Under the pieces are notes generated by a model. It was not told the DNA's origin and searched no databases. It saw only the letters and a list, made by a program, of their open reading frames with translations. Position numbers and translations under genes: made by a program. This document shows positions 26,201-35,534 of a stretch of DNA of 64,000 nt, piece by piece. Position 1 is the first letter of the stretch; every line of letters starts with the position of its first letter. The stretch lies in the NCBI GenBank assembly GCA_020849105.1, contig JADLGW010000002.1:1-64000 (forward strand), written 5' to 3'. This DNA comes from Phycisphaerales bacterium (GTDB lineage: Bacteria; Planctomycetota; Phycisphaerae; Phycisphaerales; UBA1924).

Positions 26201-29200
26201 GCCCGCCCCGTGGCGGTGCTGGGCAGTCCGCGCCGGTCCGTGCCCGGCAGCCGCCGCAGCGCCTCGCCCTGCTTGAACAACTCCTCGAGCACCGTCTTGG
26301 TCCGCGTCGCCGACGCGTTGACCAGCGGGAAGATGCGGGCGACCACCGCGTCTCCCAGCGGCAGCGTGTCCAGCGTCTTCACCAGTTCCTGCAGGGCCGG
26401 CAGGTTCTCCCTGACCGACGCCACCACCACGGAGTTCGTCTGGCTGTCGGCGATCAGCCGCACCGGCTTCGACAGGTCCAGTTTCAGTTCCGCCTGGTCC
26501 AGCCCGTTGCGGGCCAGATTCAGGCGACGCACCTGCTCGGCGATGGCCTGGGCCGGCGCCGTCGCGGCCGCCTGGTCCCCCGGCCTGAGCATCGCCTTCA
26601 GCGTCTCCACCAGCGCCGACGCGGTGGCCGTCTTCAGCGGGACGACCGCGACCATCTGCTCCGCGTTGGCGGGCTCCGCGTCCAGGGCCCGCACCAGCGC
26701 CACCACCGACTCCCCGTCGGCGGGGCTCGCCACCACCGCGATCGCCCGGCGAGACAGCAGCGGCACGATCGTGATCGGCTCGGACACCACGCCCTGCTGG
26801 TCCGGCGCGGACGGCTTCGTCAGCCCCAGTTGCTCCAGTTGCTCCCGCACCTGCGCGGGCGAGTTGTTCTGCACGTCGATGATGAACACCGACTGCCCGA
26901 GGACTCCCGGCGCCCGCACCACGCCGTCCGCCGCCGGCGGGATCACCGCGTCGAGTTCGCCCACCACCTTCTGGATCTCGTCGTACAGCCGCCGGCTGCT
27001 GGCGATGACCAGGGCATTGGTCGTGCGGTCCACCTCGACGGCGAGCGTCTCGCCCTGGTCCTTGGCCGCGCTCGCGAACGTTGCGGCGATGGTCTTCTGG
27101 AGCCGTGCCGCCGGGACGTTCTTCAGCGCCAGCACCCGCACCGACGGCCGCGCCTTGTCGCCCTCGGCCTGCAGCACGTCCGCCATGGCCTTGATCTGCG
27201 CGTAGTCCTGCTCCTCGGCGCGCACGATCAGCGCCCCGGTCGAGTCGTCGCCCACGATCAGCACCGCGCGCGAGCCGCCGGGGCGCCCCTGCTGCTGCTG
27301 GTACAACTCCCGCAGCGCCGACGCCAGCGCCGACGGCTTGCCCGCCGTCAGGGGGATCACGTGCGCCGGCGGGAAGCGGCTGAAGTCCGGCACGTCGATC
27401 TGCTGCACCAGCGCCCGCACCCGCTCCAGGTCCCGCCGCCCCGCGAACACGATCAGCGAGTTGGTCTGTGCCTCGGCCGAGACCGACGGCGTGCCCTCGG
27501 CGTCCACCAGCACCGGCGGCGGCGTGTTGCCCTCGTCCGGCCTGCCGCTCGACGGGTTCGCGGGGCGCTGCCGGTCCTGGCGGTTCAGTTGCTCTCGCCG
27601 TGCCCGCTCCTCCACCGGCGCCCGGAACCCCTCGTTGAGGGCTCGCGCCACGCTCGCCGCGTCCGCGTGCTTCAGCGAGATCACCGTCAGTTGCCGCGAC
27701 GAGTCGTACTCCTCCGTGTCCAGTTTGGTCAGCAGGGCCCTGACCCCCTCCCACTCCTTCTCGCCGGCGCTGATCACCAGCGAGTTCGACGCCGGGTCCG
27801 GCACGATCGTCACCTGGCGCGCCCCGGGCGTCGTCGCCTCCGACGCCCACCGCCCGTAGAACACCTTGAGCGCCGTGGCCGTCGGCTCCGCGCTGGCGAA
27901 CCGCAGTTTCACGAACTCCGTCGAGCGCTTCACCCCGCTCGGGACGTCCAGGTCCTTCACCATCGCCGCGATGTCGCGGAGTTGTTCCGCCGTGCCGGAC
28001 ACGAACAGCGTGTTGTTCTCCGGCGAATAGTCCACCGTCGGCGACGGGTCCGTCGCCGCCCGGGGCCTGGCCCGCAGCATCATCCCCAGCGTGAACGAGA
28101 CGTCCGACGCGATGGCGTTGTCCAGTTTGATCCGCTGGAACTCCACCAGCGTCCGCTCGGGCTCCGCGTCGATCTTCCCGATCTGCTCCTCGGCCAGCGC
28201 GATCGCCTCCTGCGAGCCGGTGAGCAGCACGGAGTTGTTGCGCGCCAGCGGCGTGACCTTCACCCCGACGTTGGCCGGGAGCGCGTTCTTCAGCGCATCC
28301 ACCACCTCGGCGGCCCGCGCGGTCCTGAGCCGCACCGTTACGATCTTCATGTCCCCCAGCCGCGCCGAGTCGAGTTGCTGCACCAGCGCATCGACCTGCC
28401 CGAACTCCTCGCCCGGGGCCGACACAATCAGTGAGTTCGTGCTGGGCTGCGGCGTCACGATCACCTGCCCGCCCTCGCGCCCGCCGCCGGGGAACTGCGA
28501 GCGCAGCACGCTGGCCAGGTCGTCGGCCTTGGCGTTCCTGAGCACATAGACCTCGCGCCGCCGGTCGCCCGCCAACTCCGGCTGGTCGATCTGCGCCAGC
28601 AGGTCCTTGGCGACCCCCATGTCCGCCCCGCCCGCCGAGAGGATGAGCACGTTCCCGTCGCGAGAACCGATGACCGACACCTCGTCCTCGGGCAACCCCT
28701 GGGCCCGCGCCCGCTCGGAGAAGAAGCGGCGCAGGCTGCCCGCCGTCCGCTCCGCCTGGGCGTACTTCAGCGGCACCGACTCGATGTGCTGGTCCGGCCG
28801 CCCCGAGGCCCTCGCCAGTTCCTCGACGTACTTGGCGGCCTGTTCCACCTTCGGCTTCTTCCCGATGAGCACGACCATCCGCCGTTTCTGGTCGGGCTCG
28901 ACCGTGACGGCATCCGGATCGCGGTCCTGCCACCAGGGCAGCCCGGCGGTCCGCGTCGCCTCGCGGATCGCCCGGGCAATGGCCTGCGGGTCGGCCCCGC
29001 CCACGGGCACCGCCCGGACCGCGGTGTCCGCCAGTTGCGACACCGGCACGTCCAGCGCCCGGACGATCGCCTCCATCCGGTCGAGCGTCGCCCCCTGCCC
29101 GAGCAGGATCACGCTGTTGGTCCGCTCGTTGGCGTCCACATAGATCTTGTCCTCGGCCGGGGCGTCGTCCCCCTGCCTGTCCATGCCGTAGAAGATCACG

Positions 29201-32200
29201 AACCCGCCGAACTGGTTCCCCCCCTGCAACTGCGACGCGATGTTCTGCAGCGTCTCCCGCAGTTCCGGCACCCGGGCGTTCTGGAGTTGGATCACGCGGA
29301 GTTGCATCTCCTTCGACGCCACCGGCTGGTCGAACGTCTTCAGCAGCGACTCCATCTGCGCGAAGTCGTCATCGGAGGCGGTCACCACGAGGGTGCCGCT
29401 GCGCCGGTCCCCGATGATCGCGACCTTGGCCGCCGCACGCCGGCCCGGACGCGCCGACGCCTGCGCCCGCTGGTCGAAGAACTTCTGGAGGGCGGCCGCC
29501 ACGGACTGGGCGTCGGCGTGCTGGAGTTTGAGGGTGCGCATGGGCAGCCCCGGCACGTCCGCGGCGTCCACCTGCGCGACGATCGCCTTGATCTCGGCCA
29601 TCTGCTCGGCCGGGGCGCGGACGACAAAGAGGTTGCTGTCGTTCTGCGCGGAGACCCGCACCCGTTCCTTCTTCGCCGGGTCGCGCCCGATCACCACCTG
29701 GTCCACGATCTGCGCCACGGTCTGGGGCTGGGCGTTCCTGAGCGTGATGATCTCCAGTTTCAGGTCCGGGTCGTGCAGGTCGGCGTCCATCGTGTCCAGC
29801 AGCCGCTTCACGTCCGCGTGCTGGGCTTCGGAGGCCGTCACGAGCATCGAGTTGGTCCGCTCGTCGGCGACGAAGCGGGCCTGCGGGAGTTCGTCGCGGG
29901 CCGGGCCCTGCCGCTGCGCCTCGAACAGCGACTGCATCGTCCGGGAGAGGTCGTCGGCCTTGGCGTTCTTCAGTTCGTACCGCCGGATCGCCAGGCGGTC
30001 CGCCACCGGGCTCTGGTCCATCGTGGAGATGAACAGGTCCAGCAGGGGGAACGCCTCCGCCGGGGCCGCGACGATGACCGAGGTGCCCCCGGGGTCCGCG
30101 GTCATGCGCACCTGCGCCGGATCGATCCGCCCCTTCACCACGCCGCCGTCACGCCCCTGGAGGGTCATCTCGTAGGAACCCCGGACCCGCCGCGCCTGCT
30201 GCCCGCGGGGCGTGGGGGCGAGCAGGTCCCGCACCGCCTGGATGGCCCGGGGCGCCGTCACCGTCGCCAGCGGGTACACCTTCACGGTCATCGACTCCGC
30301 CGTGTCAAGTCTGGAGACGGTGGCGATGACCTCCGCCACGGTGGCGAAGTCCGTGTCGTTGGCCCACACGATCAGCGCCCCGCCGGTCGGGTCGGGCGTG
30401 GCCGACACCGTGCCGGTGAACCCGCTCGGGCTGGTCGGCGTGGCGCGCCCGACCTGCCGGATCGTCTCCTGCACCACCTGGTTGATCGCCCCCGCATCCG
30501 CGCCGTCGGGCAGCGTGACGAACCGCACCTTCGTCGGCTCCGGCGGCATCTGGCTCTGGATCGCCGCGGCCAGTGCCGCGAGGCGGTCCGTCAGCCGCGG
30601 CGAGCCGACGATGACGAGCGAGTTGGTCGCGGGATCGACGGCGATGGTGACGCCGGGTTTCGGTTCGACCGGACCAGACTCCGGCTGCGCATCGCCGGCC
30701 GGTTGTCGCTCCGTTATGATCGCGGCCCCGTTTGGAGACTGCGCGACGACCGCGGCCGCGATGCCCTGGAGGAGCGGCGACCAGCGCGAGCCGCCCGCAT
30801 CGCCACGGGGCTTTTCCTCGACGGCGGGGGCGGCGTCCTTCTTCAACAGGTCATCGACGCTGATGACCTCGACGGTCACGCCGCCCTGCTGTTCGAGCAA
30901 TCTCTTGAGCGTCTGGGCCATCAGGGCCGCGTCAGCGCGGGAGCGATCCAGCGGGATCGTGCGCAGTTGCCGGCTCGTCGTGAGCGTGGCCGAGTCGAGT
31001 TTCTGGGCCAGGTCCCCGATGGTCTTCATCTGCTCGTCGCTGGCACGGACGATCAGCGAGTTGCTGGACTTGTCCACGCGCACGGTCGGCGGCTCGTCGC
31101 CCCCGGGCTGCTCGGTGAACACCGCCTCCAGGCTGGTCGCCAGTTCGGCCGCGTCGGCGTTGGCGAGCGTGATGATCCGCACGGGGCGGGCCGCGACGGT
31201 GCCGCGGGTCTTCGGGTCCACATCCAGTTGCGCCACGACCTGCTCGGCCATGTCGAGCACCGGGCCGGGAGCGCTGACGACGACCGCGTTGAGGCGGCGT
31301 TCCGCGGCGACATGGACGGTGTCGCCCGTGTCCCCGCCGGATGCCAGGTACTGCCCGACCTGCCACGCCGGGAGGCGGTCGATGATCGACTCGCGTTTCA
31401 GCACACCCTCCAGCACCGGTGCCACCGAGTCCGCCCGAGCGAACTTCAGGTAGATCGTGCGCACGCCCATGTCATCGGGCTTCACACCGTCGTCCAGCGT
31501 CGTGACCAGTTCCGCGGCCTGGTCCAGCCGGGCCGTGCCCCCCGCGACCACGATGGTGTTGCTGGCCGGGTCGGCCGTCACGCTCACCGGCGGCTCGCCC
31601 GGCTCCGGGTTGGCCGTAAGGGCCGTGCGCAGCGCCGCGCTCGCCGTCTCCGCCGATCCCTTTGTCAACCGGAACACCTTGACGCCCGTCGGCCCGCCAG
31701 AGCCCGGCTGGTCGAGCGTCTGGATCACCTCACGCGCCACCGGCATCAGGAGCGTCGGCACACTCACCATCAGCCGGTTGGCCTTCGGGTCCGCGTTCAC
31801 GGCCGGCTGAGGCACACCAAGCCCCGCCCGCTCCGCCTGGCGCAGCGCGTCCGGCCAGCGGTTGCGGTCCGCGAGCAACGCCTGGGCCGCGGACGCCACG
31901 GCCCGCGCGTCCGCGTTCTTCAGGTCGATTACCTGGAGATCGAGTGTCGGTGCGATCGGCGTGCGTTCGTCGAACTCCGCCAGGCGCTTCACCGCCTCGG
32001 CCGCCTGCTCGGGCGTCCCCAGCACAATGATGCTCCGGCTCCGCGGCTCCGGCGTCAGTTCGACCGGCCTGCGCCCCTGGGGCAGCGTCTCGTTCACAAT
32101 CCGCGCGACCGCCTGGGCCAGTTGCACAGGGTCGCCGCGGGCGGGCGTGAACACCATCGCCGTACGCCCGGTCTGCTCACCCGGCTGGTCCAGCCGCTCG

Positions 32201-35200
32201 ATGATCGACTCCGCGAGTTTCACCGACGACGCGGGCCCGGAGACGACGAGCCAGTTGTTCCGGGCATCCGCCTCCACGCGCACGGGCGGTCGCGTCGGCA
32301 ACTGCCCGCGCCGCGCCCGGATCTGCTCCAGCAGCACCCGCGGGTCCGTCGCCAACTGGTCCGTCAGCAGGCGCTGCACCATCGGCGCCAGCGCCGCCGC
32401 GTCCGCGTGCTTCAGGGTGTAGGTCGCGACGTCCTGCGCGTCGGCGTCCACGGGCTTGGCGTCGAGCGCGGCGATCAGTTCCCCGACCTTCTTCAGGTCG
32501 GCCTCCGCTCCGGAGAGCATCAGCGCGTTGGCCCCGCCCGCCGGGATCACCGTCACGCGCCCGCCGGACGGCAGTTCCACCGTCGGCAGGCTCGAGTTCA
32601 GCGCCTGCGCCACCTGCGGCGCCTCGGCGAAGTTCAGCGGCACCACCCGGATCACCGCCCGCCCGATCTCCGCCGACTCGGTGTCCAGGGTCCGGATCAG
32701 TTCCTCCACCACCGGCATCAGCGACTCCGGCGCGGAGATCAGCAGCGTGTTGGTCGCCGGCTCTGCCGCCACGTCCAGCAGCGACCTCGCCTCGGCCTCG
32801 GGCAGCCCGGCCTGTTGCTCGCGCAGGCGGGTCGTCAGGACCTTCTGGAGCATGGGCTGGAGCCGGTCCGCTCGCGCGTGCTTCAGCGTGAACATCTTGA
32901 GCCCGGTGGTCGGGCGCGACGGCGGCGTGTCGAGGCGCTTCACGACCTCCTCGACGGCCTTGAACACCTCACTCGGCCCGCTCACGATCACCGTCCGCGT
33001 CACGGGCTCGGCATCGATCGTCACGGGCGAGCCGCCGGCCGGCGCGCCGCCGTAGATCGCCCCGCTCGCCGCCAGGCTCCGCAACGTGGTGACGACCGAT
33101 CCCAGGTCCGCGCGTTCCACGGCGTACGTCCGCAGTTCCACGTCATCCGCGAGTTTCGCCTGGTCCAGGCTCTTGACGATCTGCTCGAACCCGGCCAGAC
33201 GCTTGGCCGGCGCGTCCACGATCAGCGAGTTGGTCCCGCGGTCGGCCCGCACCACGACCTCCCGCGGCCTCTGCAGGTCCGGGCGCGGCTGGCGCGTCCG
33301 CGGGTCCAGCGGGATCGGCGGCTCCGGGTACATCTGGTCGATGGTCCGCGCCAGGTCCTCCGCCCGCGCCACCTTCAGCGGGAAGATGCGGATCTCCCGC
33401 CCGTCGGCCTCCAGCGACTGCGACTCGTTGAGTTCCCCGACGATCCGCTCGATCTCCGGGAACACGTCCGGGTGCGCCGACACCACCAGCGTGTTGGTCG
33501 CCGCGTCCGCCTGGATATCCACCGGCTGCTGCGCCTTCTGCTCGATGCTCCGGCGGTCGAAGGACTGCTGGAGCACGGCCGCCACGCTCGCCGCGTCGGT
33601 CGCCCGCAGGCGCATGATCCGCAGGGGCATCCGCTCCCCGCCCTGGCGGGTGTCCAGCCCGCGGACCAGTTGCTCGATGATCGGCAGTTGCGACGGGTCG
33701 GCCGCCACCAGCAGCGCGTTGGTCGCCTCGATCGCCTCGATCAGGGGCTCCGGCCCGCCGCGGGGACGCAGGCTCTCGCTGGACTTCACGAGGTCGCGCA
33801 GGAAGGCGACCACGTCCGCGGCCTTGGCGGCCTTCAGTTCGATCATCCGCGTCTGGCGCGTCGGCCCCTGCGCCTTCTGGAGTTCCGCAACCACGCGGCT
33901 GAAGCGGGCAATGGCCGCGTCGTCACCCACCACCAGCAGCGAGTTTCCGTCCGCGTCCACCGTCACGCCGGGCGTTGTCGCGCCCGCCAGGTTCTTGACC
34001 TGCTCGGCGTACAGGGCCAGGGCCCTCTCCCGCACGTCCGCGGCGGAGCCCGAGGCCACCTGGATCACGCTCAGCGTCGGCGCGCCCGGCTGCGGCGGCA
34101 CGTCCAGGCCCTTCACCAGCGCCTCGAACGCCGTCACGTCGGCGTCGGGGCCCGTCACCACCACGCCCTTGCCGTCGGGCATCGGGCCGAAGTTCACCGC
34201 CTGCTGCTGGCGCGGCGTGAGCAGGCGCGGGGCCAGTTGATCCAGAACCGCGGGCGTGATGTAGGTCAGCCGGATCGTCGTGGCGCGCCGCTCCGGCGTG
34301 GCCGCCGCGCCGGCCTGCCCCGAGCCCGGATCGATCTGTCCGAGCAGCGCCGCCGCCTGCGCCACCAGCACGCCCGACCCGACCACCGTGACCTTCCCGA
34401 CCTCCGGGAGCGGGATCACCGTCGGCTTCTGCGCGTCCGGAACGGCCCTGAAGAGTTCGCCGAGTTTGCCCGCGGCGTCCTTCGGCGACAGCGCCGCGAG
34501 CGCGAACGTCATCATCCGCGACTCGCCCTGCGCCCCCTCCGGCACGTCCAGCAGCGCGATCAGTTCCGCCACCTGGTCCAGCCGCGCCTTGGGACCCACC
34601 GCGATGATCGACTGCGTGCGCGGGTCCGGCTGGATCGTCAGGCCCACGATCTGGTCCTCGTTGATCACCGTCCGCTTGTTGTTGTCCTTCGGGTCGATCA
34701 CGACCGTGGACCGCTTCTCGCTGATGAGCCCCTTGAGCGCCTCGTGCACCGACGCCACCGGCGCGTACTTCAGGTGGAAGATCCGGTACTCCGAGTCCAC
34801 CGGCTTCACGGCGTCGATCGCCGACACGATCTCCTGGATCCGCCGGCACTGCGCCGCCGTCTCCACCACGATCAGCATGTTCTGCGGCGGCACGGGCGTC
34901 ACCGAGCCGTACGTCCCGATCAGGCCCTTGATCTGGTCCGCCACGGTCTGCGCCAGCGAGTTGTTGAGCGGGATGGTCAGCGTCAACATCGTGTCCGGCG
35001 TCACGTCCGAGGGCACGGTCCCGTTCACCACCCCGCCCGCCTTGCGCACCGACTCCGCCAGGCTCGCCAGGAACAGGTAGTCCTTCTCCTTGCGGAGTTG
35101 CACCGCGTGCGGCATCAGGTTCAGGTTCAGGATCGACAGCGCCTCGTCGAACGAGTACGCCTGCCCGCTGATGAACGTCATCGTCCCCGCCGGCGGCTGC

Positions 35201-35475
35201 GCCTCGCGGATGATCGGCAGCCCCGCCTCCCGCGAGAAGAAGTCCAGCACCTGGTCGAACGGCGTGTCCTTGAAGTTGAACCTGATCGAGTCGCTCGGCA
35301 GCGCCCTGGGGGCGGGCGCAGCGACGGGCGCCGGCGCGGGCCCCGGGGACGCGGCCGCGGGAGTCGCGGCCGGCGACGAGGCGGGCGGTGTCGCCGCATC
35401 CTGGGAGAACACAGACGCGGGGCGCCCGGCGCACGCGATCAGTACGGCCACGACGATCCGGGTTCTGGCGTCCAT
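23293..35475 (-). CDS. Giant secretin (GspD-type) with about 43 tandem N-domain modules
   Basis: A 4060-residue outer-membrane channel protein, about six times the length of usual GspD. Residues 1-25 are a signal peptide (IVVAVLIACAGRPASVFSQ) and 26-62 a Pro/Ala linker. Residues about 63-140 form an N0/STN-like domain (IRFNFKDTPFDQVLDFFSRE). Residues about 151-3785 are some 43 secretin-N-like modules, each of the form R-x-x-PLKxAxA then NSLIVxA then VxxLD. Residues 3786-4060 are a complete secretin domain with LEAQGRLQVLSRPSVIVNNN and VPLLGDIPVIGSLF. ATG 35475 follows GGAGG; longer in-frame sequence upstream overlaps the preceding gene. It sits where gspD would lie in a type II operon, after gspFGHIJKL and M/C. 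No frameshift or stop interrupts 12 kb, so the length is maintained. Confidence 0.93.
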   Translation of the reverse strand: MDARTRIVVAVLIACAGRPASVFSQDAATPPASSPAATPAAASPGPAPAPVAAPAPRALPSDSIRFNFKDTPFDQVLDFFSREAGLPIIREAQPPAGTMTFISGQAYSFDEALSILNLNLMPHAVQLRKEKDYLFLASLAESVRKAGGVVNGTVPSDVTPDTMLTLTIPLNNSLAQTVADQIKGLIGTYGSVTPVPPQNMLIVVETAAQCRRIQEIVSAIDAVKPVDSEYRIFHLKYAPVASVHEALKGLISEKRSTVVIDPKDNNKRTVINEDQIVGLTIQPDPRTQSIIAVGPKARLDQVAELIALLDVPEGAQGESRMMTFALAALSPKDAAGKLGELFRAVPDAQKPTVIPLPEVGKVTVVGSGVLVAQAAALLGQIDPGSGQAGAAATPERRATTIRLTYITPAVLDQLAPRLLTPRQQQAVNFGPMPDGKGVVVTGPDADVTAFEALVKGLDVPPQPGAPTLSVIQVASGSAADVRERALALYAEQVKNLAGATTPGVTVDADGNSLLVVGDDAAIARFSRVVAELQKAQGPTRQTRMIELKAAKAADVVAFLRDLVKSSESLRPRGGPEPLIEAIEATNALLVAADPSQLPIIEQLVRGLDTRQGGERMPLRIMRLRATDAASVAAVLQQSFDRRSIEQKAQQPVDIQADAATNTLVVSAHPDVFPEIERIVGELNESQSLEADGREIRIFPLKVARAEDLARTIDQMYPEPPIPLDPRTRQPRPDLQRPREVVVRADRGTNSLIVDAPAKRLAGFEQIVKSLDQAKLADDVELRTYAVERADLGSVVTTLRSLAASGAIYGGAPAGGSPVTIDAEPVTRTVIVSGPSEVFKAVEEVVKRLDTPPSRPTTGLKMFTLKHARADRLQPMLQKVLTTRLREQQAGLPEAEARSLLDVAAEPATNTLLISAPESLMPVVEELIRTLDTESAEIGRAVIRVVPLNFAEAPQVAQALNSSLPTVELPSGGRVTVIPAGGANALMLSGAEADLKKVGELIAALDAKPVDADAQDVATYTLKHADAAALAPMVQRLLTDQLATDPRVLLEQIRARRGQLPTRPPVRVEADARNNWLVVSGPASSVKLAESIIERLDQPGEQTGRTAMVFTPARGDPVQLAQAVARIVNETLPQGRRPVELTPEPRSRSIIVLGTPEQAAEAVKRLAEFDERTPIAPTLDLQVIDLKNADARAVASAAQALLADRNRWPDALRQAERAGLGVPQPAVNADPKANRLMVSVPTLLMPVAREVIQTLDQPGSGGPTGVKVFRLTKGSAETASAALRTALTANPEPGEPPVSVTADPASNTIVVAGGTARLDQAAELVTTLDDGVKPDDMGVRTIYLKFARADSVAPVLEGVLKRESIIDRLPAWQVGQYLASGGDTGDTVHVAAERRLNAVVVSAPGPVLDMAEQVVAQLDVDPKTRGTVAARPVRIITLANADAAELATSLEAVFTEQPGGDEPPTVRVDKSSNSLIVRASDEQMKTIGDLAQKLDSATLTTSRQLRTIPLDRSRADAALMAQTLKRLLEQQGGVTVEVISVDDLLKKDAAPAVEEKPRGDAGGSRWSPLLQGIAAAVVAQSPNGAAIITERQPAGDAQPESGPVEPKPGVTIAVDPATNSLVIVGSPRLTDRLAALAAAIQSQMPPEPTKVRFVTLPDGADAGAINQVVQETIRQVGRATPTSPSGFTGTVSATPDPTGGALIVWANDTDFATVAEVIATVSRLDTAESMTVKVYPLATVTAPRAIQAVRDLLAPTPRGQQARRVRGSYEMTLQGRDGGVVKGRIDPAQVRMTADPGGTSVIVAAPAEAFPLLDLFISTMDQSPVADRLAIRRYELKNAKADDLSRTMQSLFEAQRQGPARDELPQARFVADERTNSMLVTASEAQHADVKRLLDTMDADLHDPDLKLEIITLRNAQPQTVAQIVDQVVIGRDPAKKERVRVSAQNDSNLFVVRAPAEQMAEIKAIVAQVDAADVPGLPMRTLKLQHADAQSVAAALQKFFDQRAQASARPGRRAAAKVAIIGDRRSGTLVVTASDDDFAQMESLLKTFDQPVASKEMQLRVIQLQNARVPELRETLQNIASQLQGGNQFGGFVIFYGMDRQGDDAPAEDKIYVDANERTNSVILLGQGATLDRMEAIVRALDVPVSQLADTAVRAVPVGGADPQAIARAIREATRTAGLPWWQDRDPDAVTVEPDQKRRMVVLIGKKPKVEQAAKYVEELARASGRPDQHIESVPLKYAQAERTAGSLRRFFSERARAQGLPEDEVSVIGSRDGNVLILSAGGADMGVAKDLLAQIDQPELAGDRRREVYVLRNAKADDLASVLRSQFPGGGREGGQVIVTPQPSTNSLIVSAPGEEFGQVDALVQQLDSARLGDMKIVTVRLRTARAAEVVDALKNALPANVGVKVTPLARNNSVLLTGSQEAIALAEEQIGKIDAEPERTLVEFQRIKLDNAIASDVSFTLGMMLRARPRAATDPSPTVDYSPENNTLFVSGTAEQLRDIAAMVKDLDVPSGVKRSTEFVKLRFASAEPTATALKVFYGRWASEATTPGARQVTIVPDPASNSLVISAGEKEWEGVRALLTKLDTEEYDSSRQLTVISLKHADAASVARALNEGFRAPVEERARREQLNRQDRQRPANPSSGRPDEGNTPPPVLVDAEGTPSVSAEAQTNSLIVFAGRRDLERVRALVQQIDVPDFSRFPPAHVIPLTAGKPSALASALRELYQQQQGRPGGSRAVLIVGDDSTGALIVRAEEQDYAQIKAMADVLQAEGDKARPSVRVLALKNVPAARLQKTIAATFASAAKDQGETLAVEVDRTTNALVIASSRRLYDEIQKVVGELDAVIPPAADGVVRAPGVLGQSVFIIDVQNNSPAQVREQLEQLGLTKPSAPDQQGVVSEPITIVPLLSRRAIAVVASPADGESVVALVRALDAEPANAEQMVAVVPLKTATASALVETLKAMLRPGDQAAATAPAQAIAEQVRRLNLARNGLDQAELKLDLSKPVRLIADSQTNSVVVASVRENLPALQELVKTLDTLPLGDAVVARIFPLVNASATRTKTVLEELFKQGEALRRLPGTDRRGLPSTATGRALAGEIAISVDERTNTMIVAGRDEAVAFVEVLLKDLDSDTSAKWVEPRIIPLKFADASTLAAELTKVLVDGQTVAPESLGLQRQIGRLRMARAGKDIADPAGRIQADLFVPLTGLAITPEESLNALIVVASPANADVVSELVSMLDVEAAAASNSVRVFALQYAAADRIAGIITSVFQQRAGLPSTRPEDRVAVSSDQRTNALVISTSPKSFSIIESLVRTLDNEKSNPAVGVHVIPVTGANAVDLAPRIQALMRERIAAAQVQGAPKAATDAFMIEADKGSNLLIVAASDENAAVVRELVTALANGNTALAATMKTDVVQMSRGRVADAVNALRELYVDRENARRGPNSVTLVPNERINALVVTGTDADIAAIRRLVGQLDGAAVTAVQNIRFFDLRSANALEVVNLLQNVLAGRSVGGAAGLGAKQATNLRFFREQVAGDLRNQTGAKPTEAQVDSAIRELVTLTPDLRTNRVVVSAPPDMMTLIQSMIGELDSAKGDRRVEMFVLKNADARSMAELLRDVFNLRQQGSLYVLVPSQGEQPEKKGDGAPQPESGDMRFTPVPDERQQLSIALDARTNTLVVSGTDSYLEQVGKLVRDLDNVEATERERIVYNLKNAKAKDIEASLVKSFQGEADLQRGLLAGELSGSVMRQLEQEVTVVGDEQSNKLIITVAPRYTQKVLEVVRELDAAPPQVLIQVLLAEVTVDNDSQWGADFKIKNFGGDMYNFGSLAAGASVAAALGVPNLSFSSTDFDLLVRALEAQGRLQVLSRPSVIVNNNQKGLIKVGENVAIVTSVDRSDVSDRTTANVERRDVGIILNVTPSISSDGFVRMELQPEISSVSQKTTQISEDFQAPIISQRQVDTVVTVKDGQTVVIGGLIQTTQDERRTKVPLLGDIPVIGSLFRSTRNSDVKTELLVILTPKVIYNDSPGGTERLRQITEERINAIEGAETVRQTLRNDGFVPKKPKE
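24121..35025 (-). repeat. Array of about 43 secretin-N protein modules inside the giant secretin gene
   Basis: This stretch encodes residues about 151-3785. By eye it divides into about 43 units averaging 85 residues. Each unit starts with a strand such as RIIPLKFADA, has a helix, a variable loop (10-60 residues; the longest are Pro/Gln/Gly-rich), a strand like TNALVIS and a final helix ending in LD. Units are similar in pattern but clearly diverged, so this is an old expansion and not a recent DNA duplication. The count is manual and may be off by a few. Confidence 0.8.
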
Positions 35476-35534
35476 CGGTTGTCCTCCCTGACACGCAGCC
35501 CCGCGGCATCCTCCGCGGCGTGCGGCCAGTCTAC

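Noticed and set aside
24244-28434. Very long plus-strand open frames opposite the giant secretin (also 28786-35538)
   Set aside because: They are His/Arg-rich mirror images of the minus-strand frame, with no domain pattern. High GC content keeps the opposite strand open.
24121-35025. Recent DNA tandem duplication as the origin of the secretin modules
   Set aside because: Adjacent modules show no long identical DNA stretches; similarity is only at the protein-pattern level.
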